Below are positions 31,383 through 40,028 of a DNA stretch of 64,000 bases, piece by piece. Position numbers and translations under genes: made by a program. Every line of letters starts with the position of its first letter. The first letter of the stretch is position 1. The stretch comes from VXRJ01 sp964636705. Its GTDB lineage: Bacteria; Acidobacteriota; Vicinamibacteria; Vicinamibacterales; UBA8438. A model generated the notes under the pieces. It was not told where the DNA came from, did not search any database, and saw only the letters and a list, made by a program, of their open reading frames with translations. The DNA lies in NCBI GenBank assembly GCA_964636705.1, contig CAZWUJ010000002.1:124001-188000 (forward strand). Reading direction: 5' to 3'.

Positions 31383-33572
31383 ATGGCTATGAACGGGTCA
31401 CGCAACGGGCAGGCACGGCAGTTGTCGGCGGCGGCGGCGTTCTCGGCGGCCTTGCTCATGGCGCCCGCCTTGGACGGGCTGGGCGGGGCCCAGTCGGGCG
31501 TCTACGTGGCCGCCCAGGCGGAGTCGGGCCAGGCGATTTACGAACGCGTGTGCGCCGCCTGCCACCAATCCAACCTGCAGGGCAGCTTCGAAGCGCCGCA
31601 GCTCGCCGGCGAGAGCTTCCTGCAGTTCTGGGCCGACCTGAGTCCGGGTGATCTCTTCACCCGCATCAAGGAGTCGATGCCGCCCGAGAGTCCCGGCGGC
31701 CTGAGCGACGCGGCGTACCTCGATGTCGTGGCCTATCTGCTCCAGGCGAACGGCGCCCCGGCGGGCGGCGCGCCGTTGACGGCCGAGGTAGCGGCGCCCA
31801 TCGGCGCGGTCGTCGCGAGCGGAACGTCGCCGAGCCTCGCCGAGAGCAGCGGCGCCCCGGAGACGCCGGCAGCGGCGGCGCCTGCGGCGGCAACCCCCTC
31901 CGCTGCCCCGGAGGCCGGCGGAGTCAGCGTGGCCGGCACGGTCGAGGGCTACCGGCCGGTCACGGACGCGATGCTGCGCAATCCCGACGATGGCGACTGG
32001 CTGATGATCCGGCGCACCTACCAGGCGTGGAACTACAGTCCGCTGGCGGACATCAGCCGGGGCAACGTCGCCGATCTGGAGCTGGCCTGGGTCTGGGCGA
32101 TGAACGAAGGCGGCTGGAACGCCCCGTCGCCCATCGTCCATGACGGTGTCATGTTTCTGGCCGGGATCGGTCCGTTGGTGCAGGCGCTCGACGCCGCCAC
32201 CGGCGACCTCATCTGGGAACACCAGGTGGAGGTGGCGACAACGGGCTACTCCGGCATGAGCCGTAACCTCGCCATCTACGAGGACAAGCTTTTCCTGGCC
32301 ACCCCGGACGCGCGCCTCATCGCACTCGACGCCCGAACCGGGGAACGGGTATGGGACACCGTCATCGCCGACCATGCCGAGGGTTTCCGCAACACGAGCG
32401 GGCCCATCGTGGTCGGCGGGACGCTCGTCCAGGGGCTGAGCGGGTGCGACCGGTACACGTTGGAGAGCTGCTTCATCAGCGGCTACGACGCGGACACGGG
32501 CGAGCAGCTCTGGCGCTTCAATACCGTCGCCCGTTCCGACGAGCCGGGCGGCAACACCTGGGCGGACATGCCGGACTACCTGCGCGGCGGCGGCGATACC
32601 TGGATTACCGGCAGCTACGATCCGGATCTCGACCTGATCTACTTCGGCGTGGCGCAGGCCAAGCCGTGGGTGGCCCTCAGCCGCGGGATGACGGTGGACG
32701 ATCCGGCCCTCTACACCAACTCGACCGTCGCGCTACGCCCCGGGGACGGCAACCTGGAGTGGCACTTCCAGCACGTCCCGGGCGAGACGCTCGATCTGGA
32801 CGAGGTGTACGAGCGGGTGCTCGTCGACGTCGGCGGCCGCAAGACGGTCTTCAGCGCCGGCAAGCACGGGATCCTCTGGAAGCTGGACCGGGAGACGGGT
32901 GAGTTCCTGGGGCACAAGGAGACGGTCTACCAGAACGTCTTCGACCGGATCGATCCCGAGACCGGCGCCGTCACCTACCGCCAGGACATTGCCGACGCGC
33001 AGTTCGAGCAGCTCGTCCCGGCGTGTCCGAGCACGGCCGGCGGCAAGAACTGGCATCCGATGAGCTACCACCCGGGTTCCGGGCTGCTGGTCGTGCCCCT
33101 CGCGCAGTCGTGCATGGAACTTGCCGCCCGCGAGGTGGCGTTCGAACTGGGCTCGGGCGGCGTCGGCATGAGCTCGCGGCCCTTCCACGAGATGCCCGGC
33201 ACCGACGGCCGCCTGGGGAAACTGGCCGCCTATGACGCGGAGACGCTGGAAGAGATCTGGAGCATGGAGCAGCGGCCGACGTTCCTGACCGGCGTACTGA
33301 CTACGGCCGGCGGACTGGCCTTCGTCGGCGACCTGGACCGGCGGTTCCGCGCGTTCGACGTGGAGACGGGCGAACAGCTCTGGCAGGCCCGGCTCGGCAC
33401 GTCGGTCCAGGGATTCCCTATCAGCTTCCGCGTCGGCGGCCGGCAGTACGTCGCGGTATCGACCGGCCTCGGCGGAGGCAGTCCGCGGTTGATGCCCCGC
33501 GCGCTGGCGCCAGAGGTCCGGCATCCGAGCAGCGGCAATGCGCTCTACGTGTTCGCGCTTCCCAGCCAGTAG
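31383..33572 (+). CDS. Cytochrome c-PQQ beta-propeller fusion dehydrogenase
   Basis: A 729-residue exported quinohaemoprotein. After a signal region (1-45), an N-terminal cytochrome c domain carries C57-x2-C60-H61 and a later SMPPESPGG methionine-ligand segment. An Ala/Pro-rich linker (about 125-182) leads to an eight-bladed PQQ-type propeller (about 190-729) with blade motifs such as DAATGDLIWE, DARTGERVWD, DADTGEQLWR and DVETGEQLWQ. In most quinohaemoprotein alcohol dehydrogenases the cytochrome is C-terminal, so this order is reversed. A CDRYTLESC pair may supply a disulfide. It probably oxidises an alcohol or sugar in the periplasm and passes electrons internally. It closely resembles the gene at 36276-37994 in its GYRPVTDAML-type propeller start. 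Confidence 0.9.
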   Translation: MAMNGSRNGQARQLSAAAAFSAALLMAPALDGLGGAQSGVYVAAQAESGQAIYERVCAACHQSNLQGSFEAPQLAGESFLQFWADLSPGDLFTRIKESMPPESPGGLSDAAYLDVVAYLLQANGAPAGGAPLTAEVAAPIGAVVASGTSPSLAESSGAPETPAAAAPAAATPSAAPEAGGVSVAGTVEGYRPVTDAMLRNPDDGDWLMIRRTYQAWNYSPLADISRGNVADLELAWVWAMNEGGWNAPSPIVHDGVMFLAGIGPLVQALDAATGDLIWEHQVEVATTGYSGMSRNLAIYEDKLFLATPDARLIALDARTGERVWDTVIADHAEGFRNTSGPIVVGGTLVQGLSGCDRYTLESCFISGYDADTGEQLWRFNTVARSDEPGGNTWADMPDYLRGGGDTWITGSYDPDLDLIYFGVAQAKPWVALSRGMTVDDPALYTNSTVALRPGDGNLEWHFQHVPGETLDLDEVYERVLVDVGGRKTVFSAGKHGILWKLDRETGEFLGHKETVYQNVFDRIDPETGAVTYRQDIADAQFEQLVPACPSTAGGKNWHPMSYHPGSGLLVVPLAQSCMELAAREVAFELGSGGVGMSSRPFHEMPGTDGRLGKLAAYDAETLEEIWSMEQRPTFLTGVLTTAGGLAFVGDLDRRFRAFDVETGEQLWQARLGTSVQGFPISFRVGGRQYVAVSTGLGGGSPRLMPRALAPEVRHPSSGNALYVFALPSQ

Positions 33573-33686
33573 TCCGCCGCGGCTCACGCTCACGAGGATC
33601 GGAGTTGTCGTCCGGTGCTACTAGAATGCGCCCGTCGAGTCACACCCGGTACGGCCCACAAACCTGTCGGACTTCCAGGTGTACCC

Positions 33687-34157
33687 ATGCGGCGAATCTG
33701 CGCAGGACTTGTGCTCATCGTGCTCGCTGCGGCACCGGCTTTCGCGCAGACGTCCGTCTCCATCGCCATGCGGCGGGCCGGCCGCGTCGTCGGGACGCAC
33801 GCAACGCTCCCCGAGACGGCGAACGGGCTGGTCATCGGAGTCTCAACGCGTGTGGCCGGGCGCCTCGGCGCGTGGGCGTCCTGGACGAACTGGCCGGAGG
33901 AAATCGGCCAGACGGTCGCATTTGGCGGACGTTTGAACCTCTCGCGCCCCGGCTGGAGGTTGCGTCCGGGTGTCCTGGTGGGTACGTGGCGAAAGCCGCA
34001 GCGTGGAGCGCCCTGGGAGTTGATCTTCGGCGGCGGCGTTTCGTTCGGCATCCGGGACCGGTGGAGCGGCAGCGTCGCCCTTGGCGTGATTACGATTCGC
34101 TCGTCCGGCCTGGCCTACGCGGTACCGCAGGTTGGCGTCGCCTACACGCTGCCCTGA
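33687..34157 (+). CDS. Hypothetical exported beta-rich protein
   Basis: A 156-residue protein starting MRRICAGL at 33687 with a signal peptide ending PAFAQ. The mature part alternates hydrophobic and polar residues (VVGTHATLPETANGLVIGVSTRV, GGRLNLSRPGWRLRPGVLVG) and ends VGVAYTLP, which resembles a small outer-membrane beta-barrel. I recognise no family. A longer in-frame start at 33615 is possible but would bury the signal peptide. Confidence 0.65.
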   Translation: MRRICAGLVLIVLAAAPAFAQTSVSIAMRRAGRVVGTHATLPETANGLVIGVSTRVAGRLGAWASWTNWPEEIGQTVAFGGRLNLSRPGWRLRPGVLVGTWRKPQRGAPWELIFGGGVSFGIRDRWSGSVALGVITIRSSGLAYAVPQVGVAYTLP

Positions 34158-34198
34158 ACCGCCGGGCCGCGATGAGGTCCCCTCGAGGAGAAGCAGCG

Positions 34199-34546
34199 GT
34201 GGTCATTTTCTACGCGGTCATGTGCGTGCTCGGAACCGTACTGCCCTACAGCGCCCTCGTTGCCTGGGTAGTCGAGAACGGCGGAATCGATCCTGTCGCG
34301 ATGGCGGCCGAGATCGGCCGCTCGCGAATGGCGATGCTGGCGTGGGCCGACGTCGTGATATCCGCCGTGGTCCTGATCGCCTTTGTCCTCCGCGAGGGGC
34401 GGCGGCTGTCGGTAGCCGGGTTGTGGCTTCCCATTGCCGGCACGTGCGCGGTGGGCGTGTCGCTCGGCCTGCCGGTGTTCCTCCTGATGCGCGAGCGGAA
34501 GATGGCACGGGGGACGGCCCGCTCCTCGCCGACCGCGTCCGCCTGA
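34199..34546 (+). CDS. DUF2834-like small membrane protein
   Basis: A 115-residue protein with about three membrane helices: an N-terminal one with VLGTVLPYSALVAWVVENG, a middle one (MLAWADVVISAVVLIAFV) and a last one (LWLPIAGTCAVGVSLGLPVFLLMRE). The PYS...W...ENG pattern fits DUF2834 proteins from memory. GTG 34199 is favoured because GAGGAG lies 8 nt upstream; ATG 34172 in the same frame is the alternative. Function is unknown. Confidence 0.75.
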   Translation: MVIFYAVMCVLGTVLPYSALVAWVVENGGIDPVAMAAEIGRSRMAMLAWADVVISAVVLIAFVLREGRRLSVAGLWLPIAGTCAVGVSLGLPVFLLMRERKMARGTARSSPTASA

Positions 34547-34553
34547 TACGCGG

Positions 34554-35042
34554 TCAGGAGCCGTTGAACGCGCGTTGGAGTCCGGCGATATCCAGCTTGT
34601 CCATCTGCAGCATCGCCTGCATGGTCCGTTCCCAACCGTCCCCGTCGCGTCGCGCACGCAGCTCTTCCAGAACGCGAGGGACGATCTGCCAGGAGACACC
34701 GAACCGATCCCGCAGCCAGCCGCAGCGCTGCGCCTCGCCGCCCTCGGAGAGTGCGGTCCACAGCGCGTCGATTTCCGCCTGCGTCTCGCACTCCACGACG
34801 AACGAGATGGCGGGCGTGAACTCGAACAGCGGTCCACCATTCAGGGCCGTGAAGCGTTGTCCGCAGATGCGGAAGTCCACCTGCATCACGCTGTCGGCCG
34901 TCTGGCCGGACACCGCTTCGGTGCTCTCGCCATAGCGGATCACGTCCAGAGTCTCACTGTCCTCGAAGATCGACGTGTACAGCGCCGCCGCCTCCTCTGC
35001 TTTACCGTCGAACCATAGGCAGGGCGATATTCCGCGAATCAT
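34554..35042 (-). CDS. VOC superfamily protein, PhnB-like
   Basis: A 162-residue protein of the glyoxalase/bleomycin-resistance fold. It starts MIRGISPCLWFDGKAEEAAALYTSIF and contains LNGGPLFEFTPAISF plus CGWLRDRFGVSWQIVP near the end, a pattern typical of the PhnB/3-demethylubiquinone-methyltransferase-like group, whose members mostly lack known substrates. ATG 35042 is preceded by AGGAAGGAA and overlaps the GyrI-like gene's stop by 4 nt, so the two are translationally coupled. Confidence 0.9.
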   Translation of the reverse strand: MIRGISPCLWFDGKAEEAAALYTSIFEDSETLDVIRYGESTEAVSGQTADSVMQVDFRICGQRFTALNGGPLFEFTPAISFVVECETQAEIDALWTALSEGGEAQRCGWLRDRFGVSWQIVPRVLEELRARRDGDGWERTMQAMLQMDKLDIAGLQRAFNGS

Positions 35043-35512
35043 GATTCCTTCCTGCAGACGGGGAAGAAGATGTCGGTACGCCACTTCGACTGGTCCGGCT
35101 CGGCGCCGGGATCGGTGACGTAGACCTCCCATGGTGTTCCGGCCGGATCGAAGCCTTCGGACGCCATCCATGCCGTCAGAGCTTCCCAGGTCTTCCCGAG
35201 CTTCTCGTAGGGCCCCATATGTGTCACGGTCGCCGCGGTACAGGCGGGAAGCTGCCCAGCCGTGATGCGACCGGCACCAGCGATAGGCGACGCGACGGGC
35301 AGCGCGCACTCCAGGTCGACGGTTCCTCCATCCATCGAGTGGTACCTCGCAAGCGGCATCCCGGCGGGAACGTGTCCCTGCTGCTGGAGGTAGCCGAACA
35401 CTTCTCCGAACAGGGGTCCCATCACCTTCCCGAGCTCGTCCATCCTCGCCGTCGTTCGGATGCCTACGACGGACTGTGCATCAAGTTCTCGCGTTCCGAA
35501 CTCTTGCGTCAT
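35039..35512 (-). CDS. GyrI-like small-molecule-binding domain protein
   Basis: A 157-residue stand-alone effector-binding domain (GyrI/SHV-like superfamily). Diagnostic segments are VVGIRTTARMDELGKVMGPLFGEVFGYL, ARYHSMDGGTVDLECALPV, and HMGPYEKLGKTWEALTAWM, then PWEVYVTDPG...TDIFFPV. It carries no DNA-binding domain, so it is not a full AraC or MerR regulator. ATG 35512 follows AAGGAA. Such proteins bind or hydrolyse amphipathic small molecules; the role here is unknown. It is first of a two-gene unit with the VOC protein. Confidence 0.9.
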   Translation of the reverse strand: MTQEFGTRELDAQSVVGIRTTARMDELGKVMGPLFGEVFGYLQQQGHVPAGMPLARYHSMDGGTVDLECALPVASPIAGAGRITAGQLPACTAATVTHMGPYEKLGKTWEALTAWMASEGFDPAGTPWEVYVTDPGAEPDQSKWRTDIFFPVCRKES

Positions 35513-35704
35513 CTGCTGTTCCTTTCGTCCTTGCAGCGGCTGACCAGCCGCCCGGTTCGAGACAGACGCCCGTCCGCTCTCCGCCGGACGGCCGGCTAAG
35601 GATACGACAGAGGCCAATGTCCAGCCTGTCCAACCGCGCCAATACCCTATGATGGCGACTTCAGCGATACGTGCGCTACACCGAGATTCCCGGCACGGGC
35701 CACA

Positions 35705-36292
35705 ATGCGTCGGCTCTTCATCGCGGTGACCCTCGACCGGACCGCGCGCAGGCGCACCGCTGCGCTGATTGACGAGCTGAGGAATCAGCCGGCGGTAGCG
35801 GCGGCGCGGGTGCGTTGGGTGCCGGAATCCAACCTGCACCTGACGCTCCGCTTTCTCGGCGAGCTCGAAGGCCGCAGCACGCACGCCGTCCGGGAAGCGC
35901 TCACCCCGGCCTGGAGGCAGTCCGCGTTCGATGCGTCGCTCGGCGCGGCCGGGCTCTTCCCGCCGCGTGGCGCGCCGCGCGTCGTCTGGCTCGACGTGCG
36001 CGAGGGCGCGGATCCCTTGCGCGCCTTGCAGCGCGAGGTGCAACGCCGGCTCGCAGGCATCGGATTCCCGGGAGAGAAGAGGGCCTTCCGTCCGCATCTG
36101 ACGATCGGGCGAGTGAAACGCGTCGCCCGGAGCGCCGAGAGTGCATTCCGGCAGAGGGTCGAAGCGATCGACGCGCCGCCAATCGGGTGGACCGTCGATC
36201 GCGTGGTCCTGATGGAGAGCCGCCTGTCGTCCGATGGCGCGGCGTACCACGAGGTCGCCGCGGCGACGCTGGCGGCTACTCCGCCAGGGTGA
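35705..36292 (+). CDS. thpR: RNA 2',3'-cyclic phosphodiesterase
   Basis: A 195-residue 2H phosphoesterase that opens 2',3'-cyclic phosphates, formerly called 2'-5' RNA ligase. The two HxT motifs are H45-L-T47 (NLHLTLRF) and H131-L-T133 (RPHLTIGR), with MRRLFIAV at the N-terminus. The 3' end overlaps the end of the convergent PQQ gene by 17 nt. The 192-nt gap before it, shared with the divergent GyrI-like gene, shows only a weak TATGAT at 35648-35653 and no clear promoter. Confidence 0.93.
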   Translation: MRRLFIAVTLDRTARRRTAALIDELRNQPAVAAARVRWVPESNLHLTLRFLGELEGRSTHAVREALTPAWRQSAFDASLGAAGLFPPRGAPRVVWLDVREGADPLRALQREVQRRLAGIGFPGEKRAFRPHLTIGRVKRVARSAESAFRQRVEAIDAPPIGWTVDRVVLMESRLSSDGAAYHEVAAATLAATPPG

Positions 36293-37994
36293 AGACGAAG
36301 AGGCCGTTGCCGCCGTCGGGACGCTTCTCTTCCGGCATCAGATCCGCCGGGATCAAGCCGCCCCAACTCGCGCCGCCCGTCCCGACCGGCACCGCGACGT
36401 ACTGCCGCCCGTCGACGGCGTAGGTGATGGGAAAGCCCTGGACGGATGTCGGCAGGCGGGTCTGCCAAAGCGTCTCGCCGGTTTCCACGTCGAAGGCGTA
36501 CATGTAGCGGTCCCAACTGCCGGCAAAGGCCAGGCCGCCGTCCGTGGTGAGCGCGGCGCTGTTGATGGGCGTCTTGAAGCGCCGGCGCCACCGGACATCG
36601 CCCGTCCGCATGTCCATTGCCAGAAACTCACCCAGTTGCCCCGGGCTGTCGGGATGGAAGTGGTTCGTCCGGCGCACCGGTCCGGTGCCGCCGCCTCCCT
36701 CCACGTGGTCGACCGGCCCGAAGATGCCGGTCTCGCAGTTCAGGTTGATGGGAATGTAGAAGGCCTCCTGCCCCGGGTGGTAGGACATCGCGCGCCAGCT
36801 CTTGAAGCCGGCGGTGCTCGGGCACCAGAAGATCTCCCGGTACAGCTCGGGGATCATGCCCTCGCGGTACGTTACCTCTCCGGTCTCCGGATCGACGTCG
36901 GCAAACGTCTGGTAGCCCAGGTCGTGCGCGTTGCGGAACGCGCCGCTTCCGAGATCCATTTCCCACAGCACCGCCATCTTGCCCATCGTGAAGACCGACC
37001 GCTGCCCGTCGTACTCGACGATGATGCGCTCGAAGACCTCGTCCATGTCGAGGGTCTCGCCCGGCAGGTGCTGGTAGTACCACTTCATCTCGCCCGTATC
37101 CGGGTCCAGGGCCAGCGTCGAATTCGTATAGAGCGCGTCGCCGTCGGTGCCGCGCGCCGCGCGCGCCCACGGCTTCGCCTGCGACGTGCCGTGGAATAAC
37201 GTCCGGGTAACCGGGTCGTAGCTGCCGGGGATCCAGGAATCGCTACCGGCGCGGAACATCTCCGGCAGGTCGCCCCACGAGTCGCCGCCCCGCTCGCCGG
37301 GCAGCGCGATGGTCGACGTGCGCCAGATTTCCCGGCCCGTCCGGGCATCGAGACCCACGATGTAGCAGGCTTCCTCGCGGTAGCGGCCGCAACCGGTCAG
37401 GCCGGAAATGACCTTCCCGTCGGCGATGATGGCGCCGCTCGAGAATTGGAACCCCACGCCTCCCCCCACGTCGGCGTCCCATACCACCTCGCCGGTCCGG
37501 GCATCGATCGCGATGACGTGCGCATCTGCCGTGTTCAGGTAGATCTTGTCCTCGTAGATGGCGATGTTGCGGTGGGCGCGGCCCGGAGGCGGCCCGCCGA
37601 AGCTGTTCCCCGGCGCTTCGACGCCCCGCCGGTATTCCCAGAGGAAGTCTCCCGTGGCCGCGTCGAGCGCCTGCACGACTTCCCCGGGATTGGCGATGTA
37701 GAGAACGCCGTCATGCACGAGCGGCGTCGTCTGCTGCGATCCGACCCCCAGGCTCCAGCTCCAGGCGAGACGGAGGTTGTCGACGTTGTCGGCGGTGATC
37801 TGATCGAGCGGACTGTGACCCTGTCCGTCGAGCGTCCGCCGCCAACTCAGCCAGTCCGCGTCCGGCGGATCCTGCAGCATCGCATCGGTGACCGGCGCGT
37901 AGTTCTCCACCTGCGCGACGCCGGGCGTTCCCGCGAGGCCGATGCCGGCCAGGACGGCAAGCACTGCGACAACGACTGGAATCTGCCTTGGCAT
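36276..37994 (-). CDS. Exported PQQ-type beta-propeller dehydrogenase
   Basis: A 572-residue periplasmic quinoprotein. The signal peptide covers residues 1-27 (PGVAQ). The propeller starts ENYAPVTDAMLQDPPDADWLSWRR and contains DAATGDFLWEYRR, DARTGEVVWD, DARTGREIWR and DVETGETLWQ blade ends, with CGRYREEACY cysteines. Unlike the gene at 31383 it has no fused cytochrome c, so it needs an external acceptor. The two share the TDAML...DW start, indicating recent paralogy. The substrate is unknown; alcohols are usual for this branch. Confidence 0.9.
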   Translation of the reverse strand: MPRQIPVVVAVLAVLAGIGLAGTPGVAQVENYAPVTDAMLQDPPDADWLSWRRTLDGQGHSPLDQITADNVDNLRLAWSWSLGVGSQQTTPLVHDGVLYIANPGEVVQALDAATGDFLWEYRRGVEAPGNSFGGPPPGRAHRNIAIYEDKIYLNTADAHVIAIDARTGEVVWDADVGGGVGFQFSSGAIIADGKVISGLTGCGRYREEACYIVGLDARTGREIWRTSTIALPGERGGDSWGDLPEMFRAGSDSWIPGSYDPVTRTLFHGTSQAKPWARAARGTDGDALYTNSTLALDPDTGEMKWYYQHLPGETLDMDEVFERIIVEYDGQRSVFTMGKMAVLWEMDLGSGAFRNAHDLGYQTFADVDPETGEVTYREGMIPELYREIFWCPSTAGFKSWRAMSYHPGQEAFYIPINLNCETGIFGPVDHVEGGGGTGPVRRTNHFHPDSPGQLGEFLAMDMRTGDVRWRRRFKTPINSAALTTDGGLAFAGSWDRYMYAFDVETGETLWQTRLPTSVQGFPITYAVDGRQYVAVPVGTGGASWGGLIPADLMPEEKRPDGGNGLFVFTLAE

Positions 37995-38031
37995 GGAACT
38001 CCCCTTCCTGCGCCCTGACGGCCGGCAGCCG

Positions 38032-38535
38032 CTAGCCGCCGCCAGCGGGGGAGATGGTGCCGTACATCATGCCCCCGACCTCACCGTGGTCCCAGGTGCC
38101 GGCGTAGCGGTCGTCGTAGAAGACGACCCGCGCGCCGAACTGGTCTCCCAGACCGGGGATTTCGAAGTCGGTGATGCTCACCATCGGCGTGTCGCCGGCC
38201 CAGACGATAGGAACGACCACCGGTAGCGTCGCATCAACGTTGCCATAGGTCATGTGCACGTCGAAGCGCCAGCGGTCGCCGTCGAGCTTCGTTGCGCTCG
38301 TGATCGCGTACCGTTCGGGCAGGCCGTCGCGCCGCTCCCGGCCCTCGATGGTGAAGTGTCCGGTCAGGACGACGTTCTGCATCTGCTCGGAGAACGCTCG
38401 TTCGCGCGCGTCGAGCGATTCGAGTGGCGCCGCCTGCCCCATCCCGACCGCACCCAGCAACCATCCGATACCGACGCCGACAATCAATCCGACCGCAACC
38501 GCGAGAACGCCGAACAGGATTCCCTTCTTGGGCAT
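38032..38535 (-). CDS. Hypothetical membrane-anchored protein
   Basis: A 167-residue protein from ATG 38535 (MPKKGILFG). One N-terminal membrane helix (about 5-29, GVLAVAVGLIVGVGIGWLLG) anchors a soluble beta-rich domain outside the membrane. That domain includes VVLTGHFTIEGRERRDGLPERYAI and GDQFGARVVFYDDRYAGTWDHGEVGG. No family recognised. It lies 37 nt before the PQQ gene and may be transcribed with it, but the mixed spacing gives no functional hint. Confidence 0.72.
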   Translation of the reverse strand: MPKKGILFGVLAVAVGLIVGVGIGWLLGAVGMGQAAPLESLDARERAFSEQMQNVVLTGHFTIEGRERRDGLPERYAITSATKLDGDRWRFDVHMTYGNVDATLPVVVPIVWAGDTPMVSITDFEIPGLGDQFGARVVFYDDRYAGTWDHGEVGGMMYGTISPAGGG

Positions 38536-38598
38536 AGCCGCGATTATATCCGTGCGCCCGCGGCCACCCTCTTGACGAGGCAACGGATCGGCGCCGGC

Positions 38599-39711
38599 TC
38601 AATCGGCGCGGCCGGTTGCCCGCCAGCGGAGCCAGTGATCCGCCAGCACGAGAGCCACCATTGCCTCCGCCATCGGAACGAAACGTGGCAACAGGCAGGG
38701 GTCGTGCCGTCCCTTCGTGCTGATCGTGGTCACCTCACCCGACGGCGTCACGGTCTCCTGCGGCTGAGGCAGACTGCTGGTCGGTTTGACGGCGGCCCGC
38801 AGGACGATCGGCATTCCGCTCGAAATGCCGCCCAGCATCCCGCCGTGCCGGTTCGTCCGGGTCGCGATCCGCCGGTCCGCGCCGGCGTAGAAGGTGTCGT
38901 TGTTCTCCATGCCGGTCAGCGTCGCACAACCGAAACCGACGCCGTACTCGACGCCAAGAACGGCCGGCAGGCTGAAGAGCGCCCTGCCGAGATCGGCCTT
39001 CAACTTGTCGAACACCGGTTCGCCCAGGCCGGCGGGTACGCCGGTCGCCACTACCTCGGCGACGCCGCCTATGGAGTTCTGTTCCGACCGCATCCGCTCG
39101 ATCAGGCTGACCATCCGCTCCGCCGCATCGAGGTCCGGACAGCGGACGACGTTCGGCGCACCGTCCGGGAGTTGTTCAACATCGCTCAATGTCACTCTGG
39201 CCGGGTCGGGGACCTCGGCCACGACGTCACCCACCTGCCGGACGTAACCGACGATCCGCGCGCCGCATCGCTCCGCCAGCAGTTTCTTCGCGATGGCCCC
39301 CGCCGCGACCCGCACCGCCGTCTCGCGGGCGCTGGACCGGCCGCCGCCGCGGTAGTCGCGGAAGCCGTACTTGGCGTCGTAACCGTGGTCCGCGTGCCCG
39401 GGCCGGTACTTCGACTTGATCGCGGAATAGTCCCGGCTGCGCTGGTCGCGGTTCCTGATGAGAATGCCGATGCTGGTGCCGGTAGTCCGTCCCTCGAAGA
39501 CGCCGGAGAGGATCTCCGGCAGATCCGCCTCGTCACGCTGAGAGACGATTGCGCTCTGGCCCGGACGGCGCCGTGCGAGGTCCGGAACGAGATCGTCCTC
39601 GCTCAGGGCCAGGCCCGGCGGACAACCATCGATGATGACGACGTACCCCGGGCCATGCGACTCACCCGCCGTAGTAATGCGGAAAGCCTGTCCGAAACTG
39701 TTTCCCGGCAC
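38599..39711 (-). CDS. aroC: Chorismate synthase
   Basis: Last step of the shikimate pathway: 5-enolpyruvylshikimate-3-phosphate to chorismate, with reduced FMN. The 370-residue protein begins GNSFGQAFRITTAGESHGPGY, the family's first signature. It also carries the AVLGVEYGVGFG-type segment, GRHDPCLLPRFVPMAEAM, and RSSARETAVRVAAGAIAKKLL. The start is GTG 39711. No other aro genes are adjacent. Confidence 0.97.
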   Translation of the reverse strand: MPGNSFGQAFRITTAGESHGPGYVVIIDGCPPGLALSEDDLVPDLARRRPGQSAIVSQRDEADLPEILSGVFEGRTTGTSIGILIRNRDQRSRDYSAIKSKYRPGHADHGYDAKYGFRDYRGGGRSSARETAVRVAAGAIAKKLLAERCGARIVGYVRQVGDVVAEVPDPARVTLSDVEQLPDGAPNVVRCPDLDAAERMVSLIERMRSEQNSIGGVAEVVATGVPAGLGEPVFDKLKADLGRALFSLPAVLGVEYGVGFGCATLTGMENNDTFYAGADRRIATRTNRHGGMLGGISSGMPIVLRAAVKPTSSLPQPQETVTPSGEVTTISTKGRHDPCLLPRFVPMAEAMVALVLADHWLRWRATGRAD

Positions 39712-39730
39712 CCTCCGATTGTACCGGCTG

Positions 39731-39973
39731 CTACACGGGCGGCGGCGGCGACTGACCCTCGAACGGTTCCTGCTTCCTGGCCCGCCAGCGCGTCAGCAGG
39801 ATGAGCAGGATCGTCAGGAGAATCTCGTCCAGAAACGGCACCGGATCCGGTACGACCCAACTGAAGAGGGTGAGCGCCGCCACCAGCGCGACGAGTTGCC
39901 ACGACCGGAGCCGCATCAGCAAGGGCTGGAGCCGGTAGAGGAACGGAAGCAGGATTCTTGCGAACCAGCGCAT
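39731..39973 (-). CDS. Small membrane protein, DUF6116-like
   Basis: An 80-residue protein. It has a basic N-terminal helix (FARILLPFLYRLQPLLMRLRS), a membrane helix, and the sequence VVPDPVPFLDEILLTILLILLTRW, which resembles the PDP-PF-DE motif I recall for DUF6116 proteins. The tail is Pro-rich. Function unknown. It lies 19 nt before aroC in the same direction. Confidence 0.72.
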   Translation of the reverse strand: MRWFARILLPFLYRLQPLLMRLRSWQLVALVAALTLFSWVVPDPVPFLDEILLTILLILLTRWRARKQEPFEGQSPPPPV

Positions 39974-40028
39974 CGCTTACCTCCGTGTCCGCCGGCGCGA
40001 CGCTCCGACGTCCAGCGCCCCGGGACGC

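Noticed and set aside
33605..34546. A 313-residue frame on the plus strand covering two real genes
   Set aside because: The first part is noise over the small beta-rich gene; only the last 115 codons (from GTG 34199) are a plausible membrane protein.
35039..36250. A 403-residue minus-strand frame ending in the GyrI-like gene
   Set aside because: Its first part is antisense to thpR and has no domain; the GyrI-like gene starts at ATG 35512 with a ribosome site.
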